Source of the DNA: Bin127 sp965203505
GTDB taxonomy: Bacteria; Chloroflexota; Dehalococcoidia; Lucifugimonadales; Lucifugimonadaceae
NCBI GenBank assembly: GCA_965203505.1
Contig: OZ241880.1
Location: 682,001 to 746,000, forward strand
Length of the DNA stretch: 64,000 bases
Direction of reading: 5' to 3'
Numbering within the stretch: position 1 is the stretch's first letter; each line of letters starts with the position of its first letter. Below, in pieces: positions 1 through 7,666 of this stretch. Both the position numbers and the translations under genes were made by a program. The notes beneath the pieces were generated by a model. It saw only the letters and a list, made by a program, of their open reading frames with translations, made no database searches and was not told the origin of the DNA.

Positions 1-1026
1 CGCCGCCACAACATCCTCATCAAAGTCCACACCTAATCCCGGTTCCTCGGGCACCGTGATGTAACCATCAATCGTCGGCAAATGTGGCTGGATAACCTCG
101 TACCGTTGCGGTACATCATCCTCTAGGCGTTCCAGTATCAACGCATTCGCGATTGAGGCCAAAATGTGGATCGCCGCGTATTCTGCGACGGGACCCAGCG
201 AACCTGAGTGTGGGGCGACGTTGATGTAGTGCGCCTCCGCTAGCGCCGCTATCTTCTTGAGTTGCGTTATGCCACCGATCCGCCCGGAGTCTGGCTGCAC
301 CACATCTACAATCTCGTCCTCGATAATCTCGCGTACACCCCAGATATGCGAATGACGCTCTCCAGCCGCAATCGGAATGTCGACGTTCTCCTGGACCCGC
401 CTTAGGGCAGCAGTGTTCTCCGGCGGCACCGGGTCTTCGTAAAACAGCAGGTTGTAAGGCTCGAGTCCTTTGCCAACTATGATCGCGTCTTTCGTGGTGA
501 ACCACGGCGGTCCGTGGGCATCGACCATGATGTCCATCTCGTCACCAATGGCGCGCCGGATCGAGTCGACGATCTCGACAGTCCGGTAGACACCGCCCGT
601 CTTGACGCCGGTGATGCCGCGATCCCTAAGCTCTAATGCTCTTTCCGGCGAATGGGCGTGTGCATACGTGCGTATGCGCTTGCGAACCCTTCCGCCTAGG
701 AGATTCCAGACCGGCGTGTCCAATGCTTTGCCCTTGATGTCCCATAGAGCGATATCGATGGCGTTTATCGCTCCAGAACCTGGAGTGCCAGTCATGCCAT
801 GTCCCATCATCGCCACGATCATCTTCTGGTGCAGACGCTCAATGTCCATCGGATCTTCGCCGACGATCACGTTCGACAAGTCCTCAACCGCGGTGCGCAC
901 GACGCGCGGCCAACCCGATCCCTCACCGACGCCGTATATGCCCGCATCTGTATACACCTTGACGAAACACCAGTTGCGGCTGCCGCCTCCGGACATAAGA
1001 AAGGTTTTGATCTCAGTGATTTTCAT
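1..1026 (-). CDS. Enolase-superfamily enzyme (mandelate racemase/muconate lactonizing type), 3' end cut by window edge
   Basis: 342 codons are present; the C-terminus runs off the left edge. The protein begins MKITEIKTFLMSGGG and has the two-domain enolase-superfamily layout: an N-terminal capping domain (about 1-120) and a TIM barrel. Metal ligands are visible at the ends of the barrel strands: D169-x-H171 (VDAHG), E197 (FYEDP) and E223 (AAGER), with H273 in APHSG. The family abstracts a proton alpha to a carboxylate, usually dehydrating or racemising sugar acids. The capping and barrel motifs resemble galactonate/mannonate dehydratase relatives, but the substrate cannot be read from sequence. 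Start chosen at the first ATG, which matches the family N-terminus. It is one of three family members in this window; the divergent neighbour is a CDGSH gene. Confidence 0.9.
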   Translation of the reverse strand, partial: MKITEIKTFLMSGGGSRNWCFVKVYTDAGIYGVGEGSGWPRVVRTAVEDLSNVIVGEDPMDIERLHQKMIVAMMGHGMTGTPGSGAINAIDIALWDIKGKALDTPVWNLLGGRVRKRIRTYAHAHSPERALELRDRGITGVKTGGVYRTVEIVDSIRRAIGDEMDIMVDAHGPPWFTTKDAIIVGKGLEPYNLLFYEDPVPPENTAALRRVQENVDIPIAAGERHSHIWGVREIIEDEIVDVVQPDSGRIGGITQLKKIAALAEAHYINVAPHSGSLGPVAEYAAIHILASIANALILERLEDDVPQRYEVIQPHLPTIDGYITVPEEPGLGVDFDEDVVAA

Positions 1027-1175
1027 TGCAATCTCTTCGCGATTCGCGGTTTATGCGGCGTAATGAACTCGACGTTGGTCCGCCACGTATATCGAATGAG
1101 AATGATACGCGCTACAATGCGGTTACACGATATTTTCAGCGCAAAGCAACGCTCCAGAGCGGGGAGAGCAACCTG

Positions 1176-1376
1176 ATGGCTGATACCACTGTAACGACGT
1201 CCGACAACGGACCGTATTGGGTTAGCGGAAACTTCGTAGTCTCCGACGCCGACGGAAACGAGTTTCCGGTTGAGGGCGAAGCATACTTATGCCGATGTGG
1301 CTCGTCTGAAGAGAAACCGTTCTGCGACGGTTCGCACAACATGGTCGGCTTCAACGATTCGTGCAGGGCAGGGTAG
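1176..1376 (+). CDS. Small CDGSH-type iron-sulfur protein (first of a tandem pair)
   Basis: 66 aa. It holds the full CDGSH signature C39-x-C41-x2-S-x3-P-x-C50-D-G-S-H54, which binds one 2Fe-2S cluster with three Cys and one His. The first 35 residues form a short beta-rich lead-in. The start is fixed by a strong Shine-Dalgarno (GGGGAGAG, 1161-1168) about 7 nt before ATG 1176; a longer in-frame reading exists but has no such signal. It ends one base before the GTG of a second CDGSH gene, so the two are almost certainly cotranscribed. Single-motif CDGSH proteins are small redox or cluster-transfer proteins; the partner is unknown here. Confidence 0.88.
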   Translation: MADTTVTTSDNGPYWVSGNFVVSDADGNEFPVEGEAYLCRCGSSEEKPFCDGSHNMVGFNDSCRAG

Positions 1377-1377
1377 C

Positions 1378-1587
1378 GTGACCGAGCCGACACGCATCTA
1401 CGTTTGGAACAACGACGCGTTAGAAGTCGTTGGGGATTTCGATCTTCAAGACTCCGAAGGCGGCAAGTTCCGGCAACACGGTAAAGTCAGACTCTGCCGC
1501 TGCGGCATCTCAAACAAGAAGCCATACTGCGACAACTCCCACATTCGAACCGGATTCAAGAGCCAAGTTAGCGCGAACGTTGACTAA
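1378..1587 (+). CDS. Small CDGSH-type iron-sulfur protein, CDNSH variant (second of pair)
   Basis: 69 aa. The motif is C40-x-C42-x2-S-x3-P-x-C51-D-N-S-H55: all four cluster ligands are kept but the usual Gly of CDGSH is Asn53. The overall architecture matches the preceding gene (acidic strand, then LCRCG, then PYCDNSH), so the pair probably arose by duplication. GTG start lies one base after the stop of the first gene, with GGGCAGGG just upstream as ribosome site. Together the two could act as a heterodimer, as mitoNEET-type CDGSH proteins dimerise through this fold; that is inference. Confidence 0.85.
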   Translation: MTEPTRIYVWNNDALEVVGDFDLQDSEGGKFRQHGKVRLCRCGISNKKPYCDNSHIRTGFKSQVSANVD

Positions 1588-1610
1588 CCGCCCATCGGTG
1601 GTGTCGCCAG

Positions 1611-2690
1611 TTAGGGCACCAAAACGGTACGCGCTACTGCACCCGCTTCCATATCCCTGAAAGCCTCGTTAACTTCAGTCAACGGCCGCGTGCGCGTAAC
1701 GAGATCATCCAGATTCAAGCGTCCTTGCATGTACATCGCGATTAGCCATTGGAAGTCGTAACGGGGGCGCCCCGTGCCTGCGCTGCATCCGATGAGTGAA
1801 CGGTCGAGGAACAGATGCCGCATCGGGATCATCACTTCACCATCGTCCGGCGCGGCACCGACAAGCACCGCGGTTCCGCCCTCGCACGTCGCTTCCAATG
1901 CTTGACGAAGTGTCGCGGGTTGCCCGATGACCTCGAACGCGTAGTCCACACCGCCGCCAGTCAACTCCCGAACCGAATCAACCGCGTCATCTTTAGACGC
2001 GTCAACCGTGTCGGTGGCGCCGAGTTTGGTCGCATATTGGAACTTCGACGGGTTCGTGTCGATAGCGATGATCCGTGAAGCGCCGGCAATGTACGCGCCT
2101 TGAATCACATTGAGTCCGACGCCACCACAGCCCCAAACGGCTACCGTTGAACCAGGCTCCACCTTTGCTTTGTTGACAACCGCTCCGACGCCGGTGATCA
2201 CCGCACAACCGACAAGAGCAGCGCGATCGAGCCGCACGTCTGGGTCAACTTTGACGACGTTGTTCTCCCACGCCACTGTGTATTCCGAGTACGTCGCCAA
2301 ACCGGCGTAGTAACTCGTGCCGTTCTTGCGGAATTGCGCCGAGGGTTCATGCGACGAGATGGGGTCGCACAGGTTCCACCGAGCGGTCGAACAATATTTG
2401 CACTTTCCACACATCGGCCGGATCGCAAACACGACTTTGTCGCCCGGTTCCAATCCGTGCACGCCTGCGCCGACCTTCTCGACCGTCCCAGCGCCTTCGT
2501 GCCCCAAGATTGTAGGGAGGTCATCGTTACGACGGTAACCAGAGTAAACGTTGTGGTCGCTGTGGCAAACCCCGGTCCCACCGATCTTGACCATCACTTC
2601 ACCCGGACCGGGATCGTCGAGTTCAAGTGTTTCAACGACGGCTGGTTGCCCCTGTTCGTAAATGATCGCGGCGAGCGTCGAGGTGGTCAT
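1611..2690 (-). CDS. Zinc-dependent NAD(P) alcohol dehydrogenase (class III-like MDR)
   Basis: 359 aa medium-chain dehydrogenase. Catalytic zinc ligands: C42 (GVCHSD), H64-E65 (GHEGAG) and C162 (GCAVITG). The structural zinc lobe is C94-x2-C97-x2-C100-x7-C108. Rossmann motif GCGGVG at 187-192 with D211 at the end of the next strand, favouring NAD+. The architecture matches S-(hydroxymethyl)glutathione/mycothiol-type and other class III alcohol dehydrogenases. Start is ATG 2690 (MTTSTLAAI), which fits the family and has GGAG about 10 nt upstream; an upstream reading adds 43 residues with no homology-like character. Substrate unknown; probably oxidises a primary alcohol or hemithioacetal. Confidence 0.9.
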   Translation of the reverse strand: MTTSTLAAIIYEQGQPAVVETLELDDPGPGEVMVKIGGTGVCHSDHNVYSGYRRNDDLPTILGHEGAGTVEKVGAGVHGLEPGDKVVFAIRPMCGKCKYCSTARWNLCDPISSHEPSAQFRKNGTSYYAGLATYSEYTVAWENNVVKVDPDVRLDRAALVGCAVITGVGAVVNKAKVEPGSTVAVWGCGGVGLNVIQGAYIAGASRIIAIDTNPSKFQYATKLGATDTVDASKDDAVDSVRELTGGGVDYAFEVIGQPATLRQALEATCEGGTAVLVGAAPDDGEVMIPMRHLFLDRSLIGCSAGTGRPRYDFQWLIAMYMQGRLNLDDLVTRTRPLTEVNEAFRDMEAGAVARTVLVP

Positions 2691-2857
2691 GACGGTGATG
2701 CTCCGTTTAAATTCGCGGATCGAAATCGATTTGATGTGATGATAGCAGTGGGTCTTCAAAACCAGTACGAACCTTGCACCAGTCGTCATTACGGCTAGCG
2801 AATATGGTTTAAACCGCATATAATCGCAATCACATCGCCTAGTGAGAAGGTACGTTT

Positions 2858-3121
2858 TTGCGAACTCAGGAAGAACTCAACTCCATCGCCGAGCGTGGTG
2901 ACAAGTACTACCACGCCAGCATCAAGCAACAGCTCACTGATGCTGACAAAGGTCGTTACATCGCGATCGATGCCAATTCAGGCGAGTGGGAAATTTCGGA
3001 CGGACGAGACGCCGCCGACAACTTGCGAGAACGAGTTCCGGGGGCAGACATCCATTTGATACGACACGTCATCTATCACACCGTTTCGTTTGGTTACTTT
3101 CCGTTGCAAGAATCCGAATGA
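2858..3121 (+). CDS. Small hypothetical protein paired with a retropepsin-like protease
   Basis: 87 aa starting at TTG 2858, supported by GAGAAGG (2844-2850) 7 nt upstream. The protein is acidic, with a helical first third and the stretch YIAIDANSGEWEI followed by IHLIRHVIYHTVSFGYFPL. No enzyme motif is seen. The stop overlaps the start of the next gene (ATGA at 3118-3121), so the two are translationally coupled. Short genes of this kind, often annotated as hypothetical or antitoxin-like, commonly precede clan AA aspartic proteases; that association is from general knowledge, and a toxin-antitoxin role is not shown. Confidence 0.75.
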   Translation: MRTQEELNSIAERGDKYYHASIKQQLTDADKGRYIAIDANSGEWEISDGRDAADNLRERVPGADIHLIRHVIYHTVSFGYFPLQESE

Positions 3122-3501
3122 GAGTCGGTTCCGTCGAAGACGTTGAGAATCGGCTCAACCTGTTTCTAAATGTCGTCGTTTTTGGCAGTGACGGGGAACG
3201 GCACTGGGTTCGTCCGTTACTCGATACTGGTTTTGACGGAGGTCTGACCCTACCGGGCGCGTTAATCGACGCGTTGGGCTTGGAATACTTGCAAGAGACA
3301 CCGTCACGGTTAGCAAACGGCAGAATTGAACCGATCGCCACCTACCGCGTTTCGCTGTTGTGGCGTCACGGAATCGAACAGACGGAAGTCTACCGTACCG
3401 AAGGCACTCCGTTGTTAGGGTTGGATTTGTTGCGGGACCTGCGAATTGAGTTCGACACCGTCCACGGAGGCGAAATCTTGGCTAAACCCGTCCCGTCATA
3501 A
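3118..3501 (+). CDS. Clan AA (retropepsin-like) aspartic protease
   Basis: 127 aa. The single catalytic motif L-L-D36-T37-G38-F-D-G-G-L-T-L-P is the retropepsin D-T/S-G flap region. The C-terminal half has the matching LLGLDLLRDLRIEFD signature (99-113) typical of these one-domain proteases, which must dimerise to form an active site. There is no signal peptide or membrane segment, so it is probably cytoplasmic. ATG start overlaps the stop of the upstream 87-aa gene. The natural substrate is unknown for bacterial members. The 3' end overlaps the convergent membrane-protein gene by 6 bp. Confidence 0.82.
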   Translation: MRVGSVEDVENRLNLFLNVVVFGSDGERHWVRPLLDTGFDGGLTLPGALIDALGLEYLQETPSRLANGRIEPIATYRVSLLWRHGIEQTEVYRTEGTPLLGLDLLRDLRIEFDTVHGGEILAKPVPS

Positions 3502-4023
3502 AATCGTCTGTTCGACCATCTGTTCCGCCGCTTCCACTAACTCCTCTCCCCTGCGACTGGAAACAAAAACAACCCCATCCCCCACCTCAACCTCCACACC
3601 GCTCCGAACCCCGTACATCGTCCATGACGTTCGAGACGACGGCGCAAATGGGTTGCCACGCCCACCGTGCCTCACGATGTTGTGATCAGTTGGACGAACC
3701 GCAGTGATCGTGTCCCAAGTCAGGGTGCGATGCGTACCCAAAACGCCCAATCTGATCGTGACTCCATCCGCGCTAACTCTGGTCTCCATCAAAGTGGAGT
3801 TAAGCATCACGTAGACGATGCCAACGACCGCAATTGCGAAGCAGATATAGAAGATCAGCGCTTCTGAACCAGAGATCAGAGGATCGCCAGTGAGAGTTCG
3901 GATCCCAACCGCGGTGAGTCCGCCGGATACGCCGCCAAGCATCAATCCAAGAAACGCGAACACCCATCCCGGGGCACGGAGGTTTTCGACGAACGAGGGC
4001 GATTCATCTGTGGATGTTGCCAT
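3496..4023 (-). CDS. Two-TM membrane protein with cytoplasmic PH-like domain
   Basis: 175 aa. Two hydrophobic helices (about 20-42 and 55-75) are followed by a C-terminal soluble part with the alternating pattern of a bacterial PH-like domain (TRVSADGVTIRLG, TLTWDTITAV, VEVGDGVVFVSSRR). Such proteins (YdbT/YdbS-like) sit in the membrane; their role is poorly known. The start codon lies 2 nt from the stop of the RraA-like gene upstream, so the two probably share a transcript read RraA first. No enzymatic residues are recognised. Confidence 0.75.
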   Translation of the reverse strand: MATSTDESPSFVENLRAPGWVFAFLGLMLGGVSGGLTAVGIRTLTGDPLISGSEALIFYICFAIAVVGIVYVMLNSTLMETRVSADGVTIRLGVLGTHRTLTWDTITAVRPTDHNIVRHGGRGNPFAPSSRTSWTMYGVRSGVEVEVGDGVVFVSSRRGEELVEAAEQMVEQTIL

Positions 4024-4025
4024 GC

Positions 4026-4700
4026 TTAGAACCGCTGGTACTTGATGTATGCCTCTTGAGGGTCCATTCCGTCGAGGATCATGTTCCGGAGTTCGTTCTC
4101 AGTGTTCATCACCTCATCGACGTGTTGGGCGACCGCCGAGGCGGATGACGCGGATATTACAACCACGCCATCGCGGTCTCCAAGGATGTAATCACCGGTA
4201 TGGATCCTCACATCTCCGATTTTGATAGGCTCACCCATCGTTTGTATCTTCCAACGTTCGACGATGTCGGAAGGTGTCAGATAGCGACAGAACACCGGAA
4301 ACCCTAGTTTGAGGATGAAGTCGGTGTCGCGGTTGCCGCCATCCACGACATAACCTTTTACGCCTCGGAATTTCAGCGTCTCGGCAGACAGTTCTCCCAT
4401 ATGAGCGATCGTCGAATCGTTCGGTTGGCAGACCACCACCGAACCAGCTGGTGCTGCGCTCAACATGCCAGTCCATGAGAGCAAGGATTCATCTTGCGAG
4501 ATTCCTTCAACCATCCCGCCGCTGCACGTCCAGACTTTGCCGACGACAGGGATCGTGGGGTCGATCGGTCGGATGTCGTTCGGAAGGATACCGGCATCCA
4601 GCCCGAGCTCGCGCATGGCATCGTAGACGGCACCAGAGTACGCCGACTCTAGGATCGCGACGATTTGGTTTTCGTTAAGTTCTGCCGTCATTAGATTCAT
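4026..4700 (-). CDS. RraA-family protein, probable 4-hydroxy-4-methyl-2-oxoglutarate/4-carboxy-4-hydroxy-2-oxoadipate aldolase
   Basis: 224 aa. The RraA fold is indicated by GELSAETLKFRGVKG (102-116) followed by V-V-D120-G-G-N-R124-D125, the metal/substrate motif shared by RraA and the HMG/CHA aldolases that cleave tertiary alpha-keto acids to pyruvate. RraA proper (RNase E inhibitor) is about 160 aa; the extra length and the C-terminal IHTGDYILGDRDGVVVI fit the catabolic aldolase group better. ATG 4691 (MTAEL) is an alternative start. It fits the keto-acid catabolic theme of the enolase and HpcH genes elsewhere in the window. Confidence 0.8.
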   Translation of the reverse strand: MNLMTAELNENQIVAILESAYSGAVYDAMRELGLDAGILPNDIRPIDPTIPVVGKVWTCSGGMVEGISQDESLLSWTGMLSAAPAGSVVVCQPNDSTIAHMGELSAETLKFRGVKGYVVDGGNRDTDFILKLGFPVFCRYLTPSDIVERWKIQTMGEPIKIGDVRIHTGDYILGDRDGVVVISASSASAVAQHVDEVMNTENELRNMILDGMDPQEAYIKYQRF

Positions 4701-4745
4701 ATGAAGTTTCGGAAACTGACATCTGTGGTTAAGCGAATGCCAATT

Positions 4746-5216
4746 CTAAACGGAAGCGCCGTTTTTCCTGGCACGCACTATTGCCAGCACACGTTCAACG
4801 GCGTGTTTAGCAAGTTCGTCGTGTTTCACTTCGTGCTCCCAAATTCGCACCACTCGCCATCCAATGCGTTGCAAATTCAGAGTGTTTTCCGCATCTCGTT
4901 CGATATTGCGCTCAAACTTCGCTAACCAATACTCAGCGTTTCGCTTCGGCATCGTCGCATGCTCAGGGCATCGATGCCAAAAACAACCGTCGATGAAAAC
5001 CGCCACGCGGGGCTTTGTAAAAACAACGTCGACCTTCACCCCTCGACGATCGAGTTTGACGTAACGATCCTTCCTAAATCGCAGACCGGCACGGTGCAGC
5101 ATACTTCGGAACGTGACCTCTGGTTTAGTGTCCGCCCGCCGATTGGACATCATCGAGCGGCGCGTGCCTTCGTCGGAGGCGGGTGGGGAGGCTGGTAGGG
5201 ATGTGCGGAGGAGCAT
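4746..5216 (-). CDS. vsr: Very short patch repair (Vsr) endonuclease
   Basis: 156 aa from ATG 5216. The sequence follows Vsr throughout: N-terminal SDEGTRRSMMSNRRADTKPE, the catalytic D63 in KVDVVF, the hallmark FIDGCFWHRCPEH (75-86) with the catalytic/zinc His and Cys, then KFERNIERDAENTLNLQRIGW and VVRIWEHE. Vsr nicks 5' of T:G mismatches made by deamination of 5-methylcytosine, beside a Dcm-type methylase. No methyltransferase is found within the window. It is divergently placed from the DUF262/DUF1524 gene, suggesting a small defence/restriction island. Upstream TTG 5258 is an alternative start without a clear ribosome site. Confidence 0.88.
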   Translation of the reverse strand: MLLRTSLPASPPASDEGTRRSMMSNRRADTKPEVTFRSMLHRAGLRFRKDRYVKLDRRGVKVDVVFTKPRVAVFIDGCFWHRCPEHATMPKRNAEYWLAKFERNIERDAENTLNLQRIGWRVVRIWEHEVKHDELAKHAVERVLAIVRARKNGASV

Positions 5217-5313
5217 GTGAATGGAGTCTACGTGCAGACACAGAGAGACGATAGCCAATTGCTAATATGATCTCTGGGAATTGATTCAGCAGAGTTCTTG
5301 CTAGGAGACATCC

Positions 5314-7185
5314 ATGTTCACAACTAACCCGATTCAGTTGAGTAAATTGCTTGACGAAATCGATGATGGTGAGATGCAATTGCCGGAATTCCAACGCGGA
5401 TGGATTTGGGATGACTTTCGAATTCGAGATCTTTTGACGAGTGTTGCTCAAGGGTTTCCGATTGGCGCGATCATGCGATTGGATGCAGGAGGTGATATGA
5501 ATTTCAAACCGCGACCTGTGGAGGGTTCCAGTCCAGACCAACAGCCTGACACATTCCTGCTTGACGGTCAGCAACGTATGACCTCCCTCTACCAAGCACT
5601 CAAATATCCGGGGCCAGTGGATACCCATAACTCAACACGGAAAAAAGTTGAGCGGTGGTATTACGTCGATATGGCAGAGGCGATGAAACGCACTCCTGAT
5701 CATGACAAGATGATCTTTAGCTTGCCTGTCAACAAGCGACGAACTTCCAACATCGGACGCACGATTGAATTGGATCTTTCAGATGCCGAGTTGGAGTATG
5801 AGCAGCACATGTTTCCGACTGAACGCCTGCTCGAACCGACCAGTTGGCTCCTTGGTTACGTCAATCACTGGGCTGGCAAAAACAACCCCAACGGCGAGCC
5901 CGGATTGTTTTTCACCAAGTTCAACGAGAAGGTCATCAAATCATTTCAGACCTTCCAATTGCCGGTCATTGATCTAGACAAAAGCTTGCCGCGCGAAGCA
6001 GTCTGTGTCGTTTTCGACAAGGTGAACACGGGCGGAGTTCCATTGACTACCTTCGAGTTACTCACCGCAATGTTGGCAGCCGAAGGTTTCGACTTGCGAC
6101 AGGATTGGCAGAAACGTCGACAACGCATCCGCGAACACAGCCGAGTCTTAAACGCGGTAGACAAAGATCAGTTCATTCGTGTTGTCGCATTGATGGTGAC
6201 CGCGGATAGGCGGCGGCAATCCCGATTGACGGGAACCAGTCAAACTCCCGCGATCGGATGTCGACGCTCCGATATTCTCAGCATCAACCGCGCAGAGTAT
6301 GAGAAATGGGCGGATGAAGTCGAAGAAGGCTTCAACCGCGCGGCGCACTTTTTGATCAAACAGTCGATCTTTAGCGCTCGGGATATTCCGTACGTTACTC
6401 AAGTAACGTCTTTGGCGTACCTCTACGCAACCATGAGCGATGAAATCGAGACCCAAAATACACAGCTGAAACTCGAACGCTGGTTTTGGTCAGGGATTTT
6501 CGGCGAGGTGTACAGTGGCCCGACTGAAACGATAGTGGCGAATGACGCACAATTCGTTCCTGGATTCCTAAGAGGGAAAGGGTCGTTTCAATTGCTGGAT
6601 GAGGTGACTTTTGAACCCGCCCGACTACTGTCGCTGAGGACTCGCAACACGGCGGCATACAAGGGCATCAACGCGTTGTTAATGAAGCGCGGTGCGGTCG
6701 ATTGGATGCAAGGTGCATCCATCAGCATCACCTCGTACTTCGATGAAAACATCGATATTCATCACATCTTCCCTCGCCGGTGGTGTGAAAGGGTGTCTGT
6801 AACGTTCCTAGGTGAACCGATCCCCGCGAGGATTTTCAATTGCGCCATCAATAAGACCCCGCTGTCATCTAAGACAAATCGCATAATCGGCGGACGATCG
6901 CCTTCCGAATACATGCGGAGACTACGATCGCACAACTCTGACTTGGAGGTCGCAATCGAGGGTCACAACATCGATGTTGGGTATTTGGAACGAGATGACT
7001 TCGATGACTTCTTCATCCGACGCGGCAGAGCTTTAATGGCGCTAATCTCCGAAGCCATGGGCAAGAAACTCGATGATGGCGAGGAGGTTTTCATGAACGC
7101 TCTGGAGGCGGCCAACCTGCGGATCGAAACTGATGATTACGATGACGAGGAAGAAATCGAGTTCATACCAATAGCGGCCGGTTAA
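5314..7185 (+). CDS. DUF262-DUF1524 fusion protein (GmrSD/BrxU-like, modification-dependent restriction)
   Basis: 623 aa. N-terminal DUF262 nucleotidase part: MQLPEFQRGWIWDD (21-34) and LLDGQQRMTSLYQAL (83-97; DGQQR is the ParB-like nucleotide motif). The C-terminal half carries the DUF1524 His-Me finger motif D481-I-H483-H484-I-F-P-R. The fused order matches single-chain GmrSD/BrxU type IV enzymes, which cut glucosylated or otherwise modified phage DNA with NTP use. The C-terminus is strongly acidic (DDYDDEEEIEF). ATG 5314 has AGGAGA upstream (5301-5306). The divergent neighbour is Vsr. DUF262 proteins also occur in other systems, so the defence role is inference, though both active-site motifs are intact. 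Confidence 0.87.
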   Translation: MFTTNPIQLSKLLDEIDDGEMQLPEFQRGWIWDDFRIRDLLTSVAQGFPIGAIMRLDAGGDMNFKPRPVEGSSPDQQPDTFLLDGQQRMTSLYQALKYPGPVDTHNSTRKKVERWYYVDMAEAMKRTPDHDKMIFSLPVNKRRTSNIGRTIELDLSDAELEYEQHMFPTERLLEPTSWLLGYVNHWAGKNNPNGEPGLFFTKFNEKVIKSFQTFQLPVIDLDKSLPREAVCVVFDKVNTGGVPLTTFELLTAMLAAEGFDLRQDWQKRRQRIREHSRVLNAVDKDQFIRVVALMVTADRRRQSRLTGTSQTPAIGCRRSDILSINRAEYEKWADEVEEGFNRAAHFLIKQSIFSARDIPYVTQVTSLAYLYATMSDEIETQNTQLKLERWFWSGIFGEVYSGPTETIVANDAQFVPGFLRGKGSFQLLDEVTFEPARLLSLRTRNTAAYKGINALLMKRGAVDWMQGASISITSYFDENIDIHHIFPRRWCERVSVTFLGEPIPARIFNCAINKTPLSSKTNRIIGGRSPSEYMRRLRSHNSDLEVAIEGHNIDVGYLERDDFDDFFIRRGRALMALISEAMGKKLDDGEEVFMNALEAANLRIETDDYDDEEEIEFIPIAAG

Positions 7186-7188
7186 CCT

Positions 7189-7596
7189 TCATACCCTACC
7201 GAAATCATCGTCCTCTCGCACGATGTCATCTTCGCCGAGATAATCCCCCGTCTGAACCTCGATAATCTCCAATGGTTCAATCGACGAAGGGTTCGCGATG
7301 CGATGCTTGTGAGTGCGCGGTACGTGGATGGATTGGGACGGCCCGAGCATCTGATCCTCGCCGTTGATTGTCACGCGCGCGATTCCGCGCGCGACGGTCC
7401 AAGTCTCGGCGCGGTGCCGATGCCATTGGTACGACAACCTGCAATCTGGCTTTACGCTCAATCGTTTGACCTGAAAGCCTGGTCCGCTCGTCAACACCTC
7501 GTAAGAACCCCAAGGCCGATCCTCGCGCCGCGGATTGCGGGTTCTGCGCAGTTGGCCTGCGTCGATAGGTTCCGATTGTGGTTGCTGTGCGGACAT
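7189..7596 (-). CDS. Stand-alone cupin of the mannose-6-phosphate isomerase type II C-terminal family
   Basis: 135 aa. A single double-stranded beta-helix cupin with metal-binding residues H59-x-H61-x2-E64 (YQWHRHRAETW) and a later His pair (H96, H98; RTHKHR). RPWGSYEVL and VKRLSVKP are typical of the C-terminal PMI domain of bifunctional ManC/AlgA; the N-terminal GDP-mannose pyrophosphorylase domain is absent here. It could isomerise mannose-6-phosphate and fructose-6-phosphate or a related sugar phosphate. It is divergent from the sulfatase with 70 bp between; the gene ends 4 bp from the DUF262 gene. Confidence 0.82.
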   Translation of the reverse strand: MSAQQPQSEPIDAGQLRRTRNPRREDRPWGSYEVLTSGPGFQVKRLSVKPDCRLSYQWHRHRAETWTVARGIARVTINGEDQMLGPSQSIHVPRTHKHRIANPSSIEPLEIIEVQTGDYLGEDDIVREDDDFGRV

Positions 7597-7666
7597 GAAT
7601 GGGTTCGGATAGTAAGCTAAATCCTACGTTAACCGATGACGTATTCAGGAATCCGACGCGCAGTAC

